Source: Clostridia bacterium (GTDB lineage Bacteria > Bacillota > Clostridia > Oscillospirales > CAG-272). Taken from it: 64,000 nucleotides of DNA. This document shows, in pieces, positions 26,468 to 36,430 of the stretch. The stretch lies in NCBI GenBank assembly GCA_017467105.1, contig JAFTSU010000028.1, forward strand, positions 99,926 through 163,925, read 5' to 3'. Under the pieces are notes generated by a model, which was not told where the DNA came from, ran no database searches, and saw only the letters and a program-made list of their open reading frames with translations. Position numbers and translations under genes: made by a program. How positions within the stretch are numbered: position 1 is the stretch's first letter; each line of letters opens with the position of its first letter.

Positions 26468-29400
26468 TCAGAAGAGCGAGAACTGATTTGTCTCCGAGAG
26501 ACCGTCAAGCACGTGGTTGCGCCTGAGAAGCTCCACTACTGCCTTGGAAATTCCGGTGTGCTGACGAAGATCCTCGATTGAGTAGATGTCGTGAGCGTCT
26601 CTTGCGGCTATAATTCTGTCCGCCGCCTTATCGCCAAGACCCGGCAGCGAGTTAAAAGGCATTCTGATCCTGCCGTTCTCCGGAAGGAATGACGTAGCGT
26701 CGGATCTCTTCAGATCCACGTTCATAAACTTGACACCTCGCGCCATCGCCTCTCTGACAAGATACAGCGTCTGGCAGGTTTCATTATCCTTTGCAGTCGC
26801 CTCGTTGCCCTTCTCCTCAAGCTCCTTGATGGTTGCCGAAACTCCCTCGTAGCCTCTGCCTACTATCTCCGCATCGAAGCCGCCGGGGGCAACCGAGAGA
26901 AATGCTGCGTAGAACTCCATAGGATAGTATATCTTGTACCATACAAGACGGATCGCCGACATAACGTATGCGGCGGCGTGCGCCTTCGGGAACATGTATT
27001 TTATCTTAAGGCAGGAGTCGATATACCACTCGGGAACGTTATTCGCCCTCATAGTCTCCTTCCACTCCTCAGTAAGACCCTTGCCCTTACGTACGCTCTC
27101 CATTATTTTAAAGGAGGTGGAGTTATCGAGACCGTAGCGGATAAGCGCGTTCATAATATCGTCACGGCAACCGATAACGCCGGAAATATCGCATATTCCG
27201 CTCTTGATAAGCTCGTCCGCGTTTCCAAGCCAGCAGCCCGTGCCGTGTGTCAGTCCCGATATCTGCAGAAGATCTGCAAAATTCTTCGGCTTAGCGTCAA
27301 GAAGCACCTGCTGTAAGAACCTGGTGCCGAACTCGGGTATACCGAAGGTGGCGAGCTGAGAGTTGCCGATATCCGAAGGAGTGATGCCAAGGGGTTTGGT
27401 AGACGTGAAGATCTCGTAAATGGTCTTGTCGTTCATCTTTACGTCAAGAACGCTTGTGTTCGTGTACTTCTCAAGCATCTTGTACTTTGTGGGAATATCG
27501 TGTCCAAGCTCGTCAAGCTTAAGTATCGTATCATGAAGATAGGTAAACTGGAAGTGAGTGGTTATTATTGAAGAATTGGGGTCGTCTGCGGGGTGCTGGA
27601 CGGGAGTGAAATCATAGATATCATACTCCTTAGGCACAACTATGATACCGCCGGGATGCTGACCCGTGGTTCTCTTGATACCCACCAAATTGGTTACCAT
27701 ATGGGATATTTCCGCCTTCGGAATCTTGATCTTACGCTCCTCGAGATACTTGCTGATATAGCCCCAAGCTGTCTTATCTGCGAGAGTACCCGTGGTACCC
27801 GCGCGGAAGACCTGGCCTTGTCCGAACAGCTCCTCGGTGTACTTGTGGACCTTGCCCTGCACGTCACCAGAGAAGTTCAGGTCGATATCGGGGGATTTAT
27901 CTCCGTAGAAGCCTAGAAACGTCTCGAATGGGATATTGTGGCCGTCCTGGTAGAGCATCTCGCCGCAGACGGGACATTTTTTATCCGGAAGGTCGAAGCC
28001 GGAGCCGACCGATCCGTCGGTGAAGAACTCACTGTATCTGCACTTTTTGCATCTGTAGTGCGGGGGTAGCGGATTGACCTCGGAAATTCCTGACATCGTG
28101 GCAACGAATGACGATCCCACTGAGCCTCGTGAGCCTACCTGATAGCCGAGGCTCTCCGAGTATGCCACAAGCTTGACCGCGATCATATAAAGCACGGCAA
28201 AGCCGTTTTTGATAATAGATGTAAGCTCCCTCTCAAGCCTCTTCTCTACCACCTCTGGCAGCTCGTCACCGTACCAATCGTGCGCCCTCTTCCAGCAGGA
28301 GCTTTCAAGCTCCTCCTTAGCGCCGGGAAGGTCTGGCTCATATCTGCCCTCCGGTATGGGACGGATATGCTCGCACATATCGGCGATCTTTCCGGGGTTC
28401 TCTATTACGACCAGGCGAGCGTCCTCTTCTCCGAGATAGGCAAACTCTGCCAGCATCTCGTCAGTGGTTCTGAGATATATAGGCATATCCTTATCCGCGT
28501 CGGAGAATTTCTGCCCGGCAAGAAGTATGCGACGGTAGATCTCATCCTCGCGGTTAACGAAGTGAGCGTCACAGGTTGCGCATACCGGCTTGCCCAGCTT
28601 TTTGCCAAGAGCGAGTATACGTCGATTTATATCCTTGAGCGCCTCCTCGTCACGAACTCTTCCCTCGTCTATAAGGAAGCGGTTATTACATAGAGGCTGG
28701 ATCTCGAGATAATCGTAGAAGGTGGCTATCTCCTCTATCTCCTGGTTGCTTCTGCCGTCTAAGATAGCCTTATAAAGCTCACCCGCCTCACAAGCCGAGC
28801 CTATGATCAGTCCCTCTCGGTACTGCTCTATAACGGATTTCGGCATACGGGGGAAGCGTTTATAGTAATTCAAGTAGCTGAAGGATATAAGCTTATAGAG
28901 GTTCTTGAGTCCTACCTTATTCTGCGCGAATATGACCATATGATGACAGGGCAGCTTAAGAGGATCGGTCTTCTCACTCATAGCCTCTACCATATCGGTA
29001 AAGTTAAACACGCCCTCGCTCTTCAGTCTGGTCTGCATAACGAAGAAGACCTCTGCAAGTATGCGAGCGTCGTCGCTGGCTCTGTGATGGTGGAACTCGG
29101 GAAGCTTATAATGCTCCGCTATTATATCCAGCTTATGTCTCTTAAGCTCGGGATTTACGTACTTGGAGAGTCCGACCGTGTCGAGATAAGTGTTCTCGAA
29201 GGGTATTTCCCAGCGCTCTGCCGCAACTCTGACAAAGCCAACGTCAAAGTTCGCGTTATGAGCGATGAGAAGCCTGTCCCCTGCGAACTCAAGGAAGCTC
29301 TGCAGCGCCTCTTTTTCCTTTGGCGCACCCTTTACCATGTCGTCGGTTATGGAGGTAAGCTCTGTGATCTCCGCGGATATCGGAACCTCCGGATCAACGA

Positions 29401-30889
29401 AGGTATCGAAGGTCTCGATGACCTTGCCGCTCTTTATCTTCACCGCGCCTATCTCTATAATACGGCAGGTAAGATTGGAAAGGCCTGTGGTCTCAAGGTC
29501 AAACACTATCATCTCATCCTCGAAATCGGGATAGCTTGAGCCGAAAACGCATCTCTCGGTATCGTTTACGTAATATGCCTCGATACCGTATAGGATCTTC
29601 AGATCGCTGCCGGAGCGTTCCTTGGCAAGCATTATCTCGGGGAATGACTGAACGTTGCCGTGGTCGGTAACCGCAATAGCCTTGTGACCCCAGCGGATAG
29701 CCGTATCGACCATCTGTTGCGGTGTGATCAACGCGTCCATCTGGGACATATTGGTATGAAGATGGAGCTCAACTCTCTTTTCGGGAGCATTGTCGGCGCG
29801 CTCAATAACCTTGATACGCTTGACTCCTATGGGAGATAGGGTTGGCTCGTTGTCAAATCGGTCGATCTGCACCCTGCCCATTACCGCAAGCTGAAGAAGC
29901 TTTTTCTTTCCCTTTTTGACTGCGCCCTCAAGCTCGAGCACCCAATCAAGCTGATCGTTTGGCAGCGCCTTCTTGATATAGATGGCGGATGCGCCGTCAG
30001 AGATACCTACGGTGCAATTGGTTTTATCTCCCGCTCTGGTCTCCTTCATCGTCACCTCAAACACCGTGCCGAGAAGTACGACCCTGCCCTTTGGAGCAAC
30101 GTCTGAGAGCGGAGTGGGTTCAATTATATCAAAATCGTCGCCGAACACCTGCTCGGGAGATGAGAAATCGTAGGTAGTGGCGCCAATACGATAGGTGGTG
30201 TCGTTCATCACCTCAACGCTGCCGGTGGCTGAAGAAATGCCTGCGCGCGCCTCAAAATCGTAATACGGATCGGACTCACGAAGAGAGGTCTCTCTGGCTA
30301 TCCTCTGCTCCTCACGCTCCTTGATGGCACGCTCTCTGCCCTCTGCCTCGGCGCGAACGATAGCCTCTGCTCTGCGACGCTCGAGCTCCGCGTGACGTGC
30401 CTGTGCGCCCTCGCCCACCGAAACGGTTACGCGGCGCTTGATGCCGTATCTGCTGAATAGAATATTTGAAAGTATCTCCTCGGTATTAGCTCCTCTGACG
30501 AACTCAACGCCGGAAAGAGAATAGGGTATGTATACACGGATCTCCTCGTCGTTCATTTCATAATGTGCTCCGTTGAAGAAGCCCGAGGTAACAGCGCCAC
30601 AGAGATCCGCCTCAAGAGCGATCTCTCCGAAATATTCAAGTCTGAAGCACTCGGAGGGGAAATGAGGGAGTATTTTGAAGCTCTCAGCACCGTAAATGGC
30701 ACGGCAATCCTCCTCTATATCGTAGATAAGCTCCGCGCTCTCGTGAGAGTCAAAGCTCATCTCGATCTCAAAGCGCAAGGGCTCCTTGATCATTCTGGGC
30801 ACTACGTTACGCGCCCGATCAAGAAGTGCTGCTTTTTCATCTGTTGGAGAGTATCTGGAAAAAACGTCCAAAAACCTTCTCTGTTGCAT
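26468..30889 (-). CDS. polC: DNA polymerase III alpha subunit, PolC type
   Basis: Main replicative DNA polymerase of low-GC Gram-positive bacteria, with built-in proofreading. The 1473-residue protein is of usual length. Domain order: N-terminal domain (1-230), OB fold (about 265-345), PHP domain starting at ELHLHTNMSQMDA (about 375), DEDD exonuclease inserted at FDLETTGL (about 463) with HNANFDVGF, a zinc site CKKCRYSEFF/CPVCGEM (about 948-975), and the polymerase catalytic Asp pair in SPDIDLNFSGDV (about 1000). The last residues NQFSLF are a beta-clamp-binding motif. It ends a housekeeping run that includes ispG 42 bases upstream. The ribosome binding site is weak (GGAAG). Confidence 0.97.
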   Translation of the reverse strand: MQQRRFLDVFSRYSPTDEKAALLDRARNVVPRMIKEPLRFEIEMSFDSHESAELIYDIEEDCRAIYGAESFKILPHFPSECFRLEYFGEIALEADLCGAVTSGFFNGAHYEMNDEEIRVYIPYSLSGVEFVRGANTEEILSNILFSRYGIKRRVTVSVGEGAQARHAELERRRAEAIVRAEAEGRERAIKEREEQRIARETSLRESDPYYDFEARAGISSATGSVEVMNDTTYRIGATTYDFSSPEQVFGDDFDIIEPTPLSDVAPKGRVVLLGTVFEVTMKETRAGDKTNCTVGISDGASAIYIKKALPNDQLDWVLELEGAVKKGKKKLLQLAVMGRVQIDRFDNEPTLSPIGVKRIKVIERADNAPEKRVELHLHTNMSQMDALITPQQMVDTAIRWGHKAIAVTDHGNVQSFPEIMLAKERSGSDLKILYGIEAYYVNDTERCVFGSSYPDFEDEMIVFDLETTGLSNLTCRIIEIGAVKIKSGKVIETFDTFVDPEVPISAEITELTSITDDMVKGAPKEKEALQSFLEFAGDRLLIAHNANFDVGFVRVAAERWEIPFENTYLDTVGLSKYVNPELKRHKLDIIAEHYKLPEFHHHRASDDARILAEVFFVMQTRLKSEGVFNFTDMVEAMSEKTDPLKLPCHHMVIFAQNKVGLKNLYKLISFSYLNYYKRFPRMPKSVIEQYREGLIIGSACEAGELYKAILDGRSNQEIEEIATFYDYLEIQPLCNNRFLIDEGRVRDEEALKDINRRILALGKKLGKPVCATCDAHFVNREDEIYRRILLAGQKFSDADKDMPIYLRTTDEMLAEFAYLGEEDARLVVIENPGKIADMCEHIRPIPEGRYEPDLPGAKEELESSCWKRAHDWYGDELPEVVEKRLERELTSIIKNGFAVLYMIAVKLVAYSESLGYQVGSRGSVGSSFVATMSGISEVNPLPPHYRCKKCRYSEFFTDGSVGSGFDLPDKKCPVCGEMLYQDGHNIPFETFLGFYGDKSPDIDLNFSGDVQGKVHKYTEELFGQGQVFRAGTTGTLADKTAWGYISKYLEERKIKIPKAEISHMVTNLVGIKRTTGQHPGGIIVVPKEYDIYDFTPVQHPADDPNSSIITTHFQFTYLHDTILKLDELGHDIPTKYKMLEKYTNTSVLDVKMNDKTIYEIFTSTKPLGITPSDIGNSQLATFGIPEFGTRFLQQVLLDAKPKNFADLLQISGLTHGTGCWLGNADELIKSGICDISGVIGCRDDIMNALIRYGLDNSTSFKIMESVRKGKGLTEEWKETMRANNVPEWYIDSCLKIKYMFPKAHAAAYVMSAIRLVWYKIYYPMEFYAAFLSVAPGGFDAEIVGRGYEGVSATIKELEEKGNEATAKDNETCQTLYLVREAMARGVKFMNVDLKRSDATSFLPENGRIRMPFNSLPGLGDKAADRIIAARDAHDIYSIEDLRQHTGISKAVVELLRRNHVLDGLSETNQFSLF

Positions 30890-30931
30890 CTTTATCTTCC
30901 GTTTCCTTTTTGAATGTTTGCCCGAATGACG

Positions 30932-32020
30932 CTATCCGTTCTTTTGCATTGCCCTAATCTCGTCAATCAGCCGTGGTATGATCTGTGACTCGGGTATCTT
31001 ACAGATGATCTCGCCTCTCTTAAAGAGCAGCGCCTCACCCGAACCGCCCGCAATACCTATATCCGCTTCCCTTGCCTCGCCCGGTCCGTTCACACCGCAG
31101 CCCATAAGAGCGACCTTGATATCGTTCTTATCGATCCCCGCGTCGATAGCGGCTGACTGAAAGGATTTGTGAAGGGATATTAGGTCTATTTTCGTTCTGC
31201 CGCAGGTTGGGCAGGAAATGATCTCCATTTTGCGTTTATCTGTAAGTTCAAGAGCGCGAAGAAGGCTCTCCGCTGCCTCGATTTCTCGACACGGGTCGTC
31301 CGTTAAGGATATTCTGAGTGTGTCACCTATACCCTCGGAGAGAAGCGAGCCAACGCCTACAGAGCTCTTAATTATAGCTTGTGTACCGGCTCCCGCCTCT
31401 GTTACGCCAAGGTGCAGCGGATAGTCGGTGCGGGAGGCTACGAGACGGTTCGCGCGTATCATCGTCATAGGGTCGGATGATTTGATTGAAAGAACTATAT
31501 CGTGAAAATCCATTTCCGAGAGCATATCCGCCTCTCTTATAGCGCTCTCGGCAAGTGCCTCCGCCGTGGGAGCCTTGTATTTCTCAAGTATATCCTTATC
31601 GAGAGAGCCGGAGTTTACTCCTATTCTGATAGGGATCCCCCTCTCCCGACAGGCGCGTACGATCTCCGATACACCCGTCGCAGATCCGATATTTCCCGGG
31701 TTGATCCGGATCTTATCTGCCCCCGCCTCAACGGCAGCTATGGCAACCTTATAGCTGTAGTGTATATCCGCGACTAATGGAATTCTGACACCCTGCGCCT
31801 TTGCCTCTGTGATAGCGGCGGCACTCTCCGAATCCGGAATCGATAGTCTGACTATATCGCAGCCTGCGTCGGCGAGAGCGATGATCTGATCAATGGTTGC
31901 TCTCGTATCGTGAGGGTCGGTATTAGTCATCGACTGTACCGTAATAGGACTGTTTCCGCCTATCAGCACGTCACCTACCCTCACAGCGCGCGTGGCTCTT
32001 CTGTATTCGTTATATTTCAT
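30932..32020 (-). CDS. ispG: 4-hydroxy-3-methylbut-2-enyl diphosphate synthase IspG
   Basis: Iron-sulfur enzyme of the methylerythritol phosphate (MEP) isoprenoid pathway, converting the cyclic diphosphate intermediate to HMBPP. The 362-residue protein has the N-terminal barrel (VGGNSPITVQSMTNTDP, with the leading V-to-I start region) and the C-terminal [4Fe-4S] ligands SCPTCGRTKIDL and ALMGCGVNGPGEA with the final conserved Glu. It is the short bacterial form. It lies between rseP and polC, near dxr of the same pathway. Confidence 0.96.
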   Translation of the reverse strand: MKYNEYRRATRAVRVGDVLIGGNSPITVQSMTNTDPHDTRATIDQIIALADAGCDIVRLSIPDSESAAAITEAKAQGVRIPLVADIHYSYKVAIAAVEAGADKIRINPGNIGSATGVSEIVRACRERGIPIRIGVNSGSLDKDILEKYKAPTAEALAESAIREADMLSEMDFHDIVLSIKSSDPMTMIRANRLVASRTDYPLHLGVTEAGAGTQAIIKSSVGVGSLLSEGIGDTLRISLTDDPCREIEAAESLLRALELTDKRKMEIISCPTCGRTKIDLISLHKSFQSAAIDAGIDKNDIKVALMGCGVNGPGEAREADIGIAGGSGEALLFKRGEIICKIPESQIIPRLIDEIRAMQKNG

Positions 32021-32191
32021 ACTGAAGCAATATCTCCGTTACTTTAGAAATGCCCGACTTGCTTACGGGATGCTTTCGGGCCTTGCCCGTTCGTGTGAGA
32101 GTTTTGACTCTCGTTCTGTAATTTCCTCTTACCAATACGTCAGCACCATTTTACTCGTTGATAGCGATAGAGTGATAGGGTAAATCACCGA
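32021..32191. other. Structured gap between rseP and ispG
   Basis: A 171-bp spacer within the housekeeping run. It holds a 6-bp hairpin GAGAGT-TTTG-ACTCTC near 32098-32113 and several GGGC/GCCC-rich complementary segments near 32070-32092. AATACGTCAGCA (near 32138) recurs in the next gap upstream. No gene or known RNA family is recognised. Confidence 0.4.
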
Positions 32192-33241
32192 CTAAAAGAT
32201 CAGCTGCAGGACGTCCTTGACTAAAATCACGGCGGACAGACCGAGCAGCAGGACAAGTCCAACCGCGTTTATAACTCCCTCCACCTTAACGGGAAGGCGC
32301 TTACGGGTGATCATTTCAATAAGGATAGTGAGTATTCTGCCACCGTCAAGAGCCGGAATGGGAAGCAGATTCATAACGCCGAGATTGATACTGATCAGCG
32401 CGGTGAGGTATAAAAGCGGCTCAACGCCTGCCTTTGCCGCGTCACCGATAGCCGTGGATATGCCAACCGGTCCCGATACCGCCTCGAAGGAGTATCTGCC
32501 GGTGATAAGATCTGCTATGGATTCATAGCACATTCGGAGCATAAGCACTCCCTTTGCAAAGGAATAATTTAACACGCTCCCCACCGTCTTCTCGGCACGG
32601 AAGACCTTAAAGTCCATCATACCGAACGTCTGACCCGACTCGGAAATAGTGGGAAACGTCACGTCCTCGAGGACGATCCTCTCTCCGTTTCTCAGTACGG
32701 TAAGATCTATCGGCTCGTGACCGCGGCGCATTATCTCATAGGACAGCTGATCCGCAATAGCTACACGTCTGCCGTCGACCTCAATGATCCTATCGTATAT
32801 CATAAGCCCCTGATCCTCTGTGGATATCTCATATCCCGTATCGGTCTCGGGCACAAATTCGCCTACCACGGTACCTCCGATATTCACGAGTGAGGTGTAG
32901 ATTATCAGCACGATAAAGCCAACCGTGATATTGACCGCAGCGCCTGCTACCGTGATTATAAATCTCTGCCAGGCAGGCTTCTTATCAAAGGAGTTGGGAT
33001 CATCGCTTTCGTCGTTTTCGCCGGCCATTGCAACGTATCCGCCGATCGGTACTGCGGAAACAGCGTAATTTATGCCGGTTTTCTTGGATTTATATTGTAT
33101 GATCTTCGGGCCCATACCGATTGAAAACTCGTGTATCTTCACCTTGAAAAGCCGGGCAAAGAAGTAATGACCAAACTCGTGTACGAAGATCAAAAATCCG
33201 AAAATCAGTATTGCTAATATTATGGTTGTAACTGTGCTCAA
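32192..33241 (-). CDS. rseP: Site-2 membrane metalloprotease RseP/RasP
   Basis: Intramembrane zinc protease that cleaves anti-sigma factors and leftover signal peptides. The 349-residue protein has HEFGH in its first membrane helix (LIFVHEFGHYFFARLF), a PDZ domain in the middle (about 120-200), and the third ligand region NLLPIPALDGGRI near residue 290. A TTG start at 33241 is supported by GGAG 7 bases upstream and by the normal N-terminus of the family. It is in the usual dxr-rseP-ispG order of Firmicutes. Confidence 0.95.
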   Translation of the reverse strand: MSTVTTIILAILIFGFLIFVHEFGHYFFARLFKVKIHEFSIGMGPKIIQYKSKKTGINYAVSAVPIGGYVAMAGENDESDDPNSFDKKPAWQRFIITVAGAAVNITVGFIVLIIYTSLVNIGGTVVGEFVPETDTGYEISTEDQGLMIYDRIIEVDGRRVAIADQLSYEIMRRGHEPIDLTVLRNGERIVLEDVTFPTISESGQTFGMMDFKVFRAEKTVGSVLNYSFAKGVLMLRMCYESIADLITGRYSFEAVSGPVGISTAIGDAAKAGVEPLLYLTALISINLGVMNLLPIPALDGGRILTILIEMITRKRLPVKVEGVINAVGLVLLLGLSAVILVKDVLQLIF

Positions 33242-33439
33242 TGGGATTCTCCATTCTGATTACTGTTTGTCTTGGCGCGAGAACACTCTCACGCTATTTG
33301 TATTTGCCGATCTGACATTTTGCGTCTTTGAACGAAATACGTCAGCAAAATGGCAAAACGTATTGCACTTTGACGTACTATGGCTGATCGAGTCAGCTGA
33401 TAACTTAGGTGTTGGCGGCTTGCAGATCTCTTTATGAGG

Positions 33440-34600
33440 TCATCGCGAATAATCATCTACAAGCTCTGACGCCCTTGCCATAGCGGCGCTGTTAAAGGAT
33501 AATATTTCGTCAATCCGCTCCGCCCTTGACGCGTCCGGGAAAGAGTCGTAAGTGTGGGAGACGACTTCTGAAATTGCGGTAAACGGAAGCTTACCTGACA
33601 GGAAGGCTACCGCGGCAACCTCGTCCGCGCCGTTCAAAAGTGCCGGACAAGCTCCACCTGCTCTGACTGCCGCGCGGGAAAGGTCAAGCAGCGGAAATGC
33701 CTTCGTATCCGGAGGGGCGAAGGTCAGGCTACCGATCTGATCGAGCTCTAAGGGAGAGATGACGCTTTGCCTTCTCAACGGGTAGCTCAGCGAATACTCC
33801 ACAGCAGATCGCATATCCGGAAGTGACATCTCGCCTATCACGGTATTATCGATATATTCCACCGCGGAATGAAGCACGCTTTCTCTGTGAATTAACACCT
33901 TTATCTGATCCTCACGGACCGAGAAGAGATGAACAGCTTCTATTATTTCAAAGCCCTTATTCATAAGGGTGGCGCAATCCACGGTAATTTTCTTTCCCAT
34001 TTTCCAGGTGGGGTGATCGAGGGCATCGGAAACGTTGACATTCTTCAGCTCCTCCTGTGAATATCCATAGAACGCGCCGCCTGATGCGGTAAGAAAAATG
34101 CGTTTAATTTCACACGGGTTACCACTTCTTAAGGATTGGAAGATTGCGGAATGCTCGCTGTCGACGGGTATTATCTCGCAGCCTTTATCACGAGCCAGCT
34201 TCATTATCTGACTGCCAGCGATAACAAGAGACTCCTTGTTTGCGAGAGCCAGACGCTTGCCCGTGCCTATTACCTCAAGAGTGGGACGAAGTCCCGCTGT
34301 TCCGAGTATTGCGTTGATATAGGTATCAGAGCCTGCCTCTGCTATGCCGTCGAGTATTCCCCCTTCACCCGAGAGAACCTTGACGGAGGTATCAGCGAGA
34401 ACGGTACGAAGCTCCCCTGCGGCAGACTCGTCAGCCATTACGACTGTCCTTGGCTTGAGTCTGCGCGAAAGAGACTCCATCTCCTTGACACTTCTGTTTG
34501 CTGTCAGAAGGTCTACGGCTATGCCCTGCTTCTCTGCAACCTCTGCCGCCTGTAAGCCTACGGAGCCGGTCGCTCCGAGTATGGAAACAGATCTATTCAT
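33440..34600 (-). CDS. dxr: 1-deoxy-D-xylulose 5-phosphate reductoisomerase
   Basis: NADPH-dependent enzyme of the second step of the MEP pathway. The 386-residue protein starts with the nucleotide-binding SVSILGATGSVG, has LANKESLVIAG, the metal-binding VDSEHSAIFQ and LTASGGAF, and the loop HPTWKMGKKITVDCATLMNKG (key residues in HPTWKMG and MNKG). GGAG lies ahead of the ATG. It is followed at 198 bases by rseP, a gap that holds no gene I can recognise. Confidence 0.97.
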   Translation of the reverse strand: MNRSVSILGATGSVGLQAAEVAEKQGIAVDLLTANRSVKEMESLSRRLKPRTVVMADESAAGELRTVLADTSVKVLSGEGGILDGIAEAGSDTYINAILGTAGLRPTLEVIGTGKRLALANKESLVIAGSQIMKLARDKGCEIIPVDSEHSAIFQSLRSGNPCEIKRIFLTASGGAFYGYSQEELKNVNVSDALDHPTWKMGKKITVDCATLMNKGFEIIEAVHLFSVREDQIKVLIHRESVLHSAVEYIDNTVIGEMSLPDMRSAVEYSLSYPLRRQSVISPLELDQIGSLTFAPPDTKAFPLLDLSRAAVRAGGACPALLNGADEVAAVAFLSGKLPFTAISEVVSHTYDSFPDASRAERIDEILSFNSAAMARASELVDDYSR

Positions 34601-34643
34601 TATTACTCCAAATGTTTATTTCCGAAGCTACGCTTCGGGGGTT

Positions 34644-34674
34644 AAAAACCGCCACACATACACGCGCGGCGGTT
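34644..34674 (-). terminator. Hairpin with T run between cdsA and dxr
   Basis: On the minus strand a 7-bp stem (34668-34674 with 34647-34653) is followed by TTTTTAA. A second hairpin CCGAAGC-TAC-GCTTCGG (34622-34638) lies just beyond. It may attenuate transcription into dxr or mark separate promoters. Confidence 0.6.
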
Positions 34675-34727
34675 GGTGTTTTCCTATTGATAAATTTGAA
34701 TTTTTGTCCCGAGGGCACGGGCAAAAA

Positions 34728-35558
34728 TCAATTGAACGGAGGAAGAAGGATACAGATCGCCATAAGCGGCGTGGATACCGCAAGCACGGAGTCAAATCTG
34801 TCCATAATTCCGCCGTGGCCGGGAAGAATGCTTCCGTAATCCTTAACACCGTACTCACGCTTGATAAGGGAAGCTGCCAGGTCACCCAGCTGAGAAATAA
34901 ACGAAAGTATCAGACCTATTATTGCGAGGGACAGGTAATTTGCGCTTACCTCTGTGAAAAGCTCGATGAGTAGTCCGTAAATGAGGCATGCTGCAACCGC
35001 GCCGAAAATACCGGATACTGCTCCCTCTACGGTCTTCTTGGGGCTGACGTCGGGGATAAGCTTATGCTTGCCGAAAAGAGAGCCGCCGAAATACGCCATA
35101 ACGTCGGTGCACCAAGCGGCAACGAACGCCAGCATAACGGAAAAGAGACCGTGCTCTATGTATCTTACCGTAGAGAGCGAGGTGAAGGACGCCGAAACGT
35201 ACGTAACGGCGAGAAATACCTCAGCCGCCTTTGACATTCTGAAGCTTCCGTGAGAAAATACCGCTATGCACATAAGATACAGCATATAGCTGAATAAGAC
35301 CGCCGAAACGAATAGCAGATACTCAAGTCGCGAGTCTTTTGTAAAATAGTAGCTCATAAGAGGCAGGACAATAGCGATAAGATACGCAGGCACTGATGCC
35401 GCATACTTTTTCTCTGTTTTCATAACCCGAAGCAACTCAAACACCGCAACGGCAGCAAGCGCAGCCAGCACTATAGGGTATATTAAATATTCAGAAAAAA
35501 TGAGGATCGGAATAGCGATAGCAACAAGTATCGCTCCGGTTATAGTTCTGATTTTCAT
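34728..35558 (-). CDS. cdsA: Phosphatidate cytidylyltransferase
   Basis: Integral membrane enzyme that makes CDP-diacylglycerol, the precursor of phosphatidylglycerol and related lipids. The 276-residue protein has about eight hydrophobic segments and the C-terminal family signature, seen here as SFISQLGDLAASLIKRE, then DYGSILPGHGGIMDRFDS. The N-terminus (MKIRTITGAILVAIAIPIL) is typical. It follows uppS in the standard Firmicute order. Confidence 0.95.
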   Translation of the reverse strand: MKIRTITGAILVAIAIPILIFSEYLIYPIVLAALAAVAVFELLRVMKTEKKYAASVPAYLIAIVLPLMSYYFTKDSRLEYLLFVSAVLFSYMLYLMCIAVFSHGSFRMSKAAEVFLAVTYVSASFTSLSTVRYIEHGLFSVMLAFVAAWCTDVMAYFGGSLFGKHKLIPDVSPKKTVEGAVSGIFGAVAACLIYGLLIELFTEVSANYLSLAIIGLILSFISQLGDLAASLIKREYGVKDYGSILPGHGGIMDRFDSVLAVSTPLMAICILLPPFN

Positions 35559-35595
35559 TTATTATTTGAAACCAACCTGATTACAAAAAATTACT

Positions 35596-36417
35596 TCATA
35601 ATCCGCCAAGTCTTCTGTGGCGGGAATAGTATTCGTCAATAAAACTGTTTACGTGTCTCTCCCTGACGTCCGGCCATAGAAGATCGGTAAAGATCAACTC
35701 GGAATAAGCGGACTGCCAAAGCAGGAAGTTGGAGAGACGCATCTCTCCACCCGTTCTTATGATAAGATCCGGATCGGGTATATCCCTTGTATACATAAGA
35801 GAGGAAAGCTCCCTCTCGGTAATGGGCTTCTCCGTATTTATAGGGTTGCTTGATATACGCGCGATATCAGCGCTTTCTTTATCTTTTAGGGACGGTGTAT
35901 CGGCAACGTCGTCATCCTCGCGGATACGGCGTCTATACTCCGACAGAGCCAGATTTACCGCTCTGACTATCTCCGCTCTGCCGCCGTAATTTAAAGCTAT
36001 GGAGCATACTTCACGTCTTTCTGAAGAGAGCGAGCTTACGTACTCACATCTCTCCCTCAGCATCGGAGAAAGAGGAGAGAGATCACCGATAAATCTGAAG
36101 CCTATTGCTTCATCCTTCTCTATAATCGGTATGACCTTGTCATTGATGGCGGTATAGATCAGACTCATAATACCGTCTACCTCGTCTGCAGGTCTCTTCC
36201 AATTTTCAGTAGAAAAGGCGTAGAGAGTAATATATCGCACGCCTCTGTCCCGAAAGGCGCGAAGGACCTCGGGAACAGCTCTTGCCCCTGCGACATGCCC
36301 CTCGGTACGAGGGAGTCCGCGCTTCTCTGCCCATCTGCCGTTGCCATCCATTATGATGGCTACGGAATCAAGCTGCTTTGCCGCCTTTGCGCTGTAAGCC
36401 TCAGAAATCGCGGACAC
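35596..36417 (-). CDS. uppS: Isoprenyl (undecaprenyl) diphosphate synthase
   Basis: Cis-prenyltransferase that makes the C55 lipid carrier for cell wall precursors. The 273-residue protein shows the catalytic IIMDGNGRWAEKRG, TLYAFSTENWKRP, ALNYGGRAEI and IRTGGEMRLSNFLLWQ. It is longer than the usual 245-250 residues because of a charged stretch of about 25-30 residues (around REDDDVADTPSLKDKESAD) between the last two motifs. Lies 13 bases after frr on the same strand. Confidence 0.95.
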   Translation of the reverse strand: MSAISEAYSAKAAKQLDSVAIIMDGNGRWAEKRGLPRTEGHVAGARAVPEVLRAFRDRGVRYITLYAFSTENWKRPADEVDGIMSLIYTAINDKVIPIIEKDEAIGFRFIGDLSPLSPMLRERCEYVSSLSSERREVCSIALNYGGRAEIVRAVNLALSEYRRRIREDDDVADTPSLKDKESADIARISSNPINTEKPITERELSSLMYTRDIPDPDLIIRTGGEMRLSNFLLWQSAYSELIFTDLLWPDVRERHVNSFIDEYYSRHRRLGGL

Positions 36418-36430
36418 CTCCCGTCTATGA

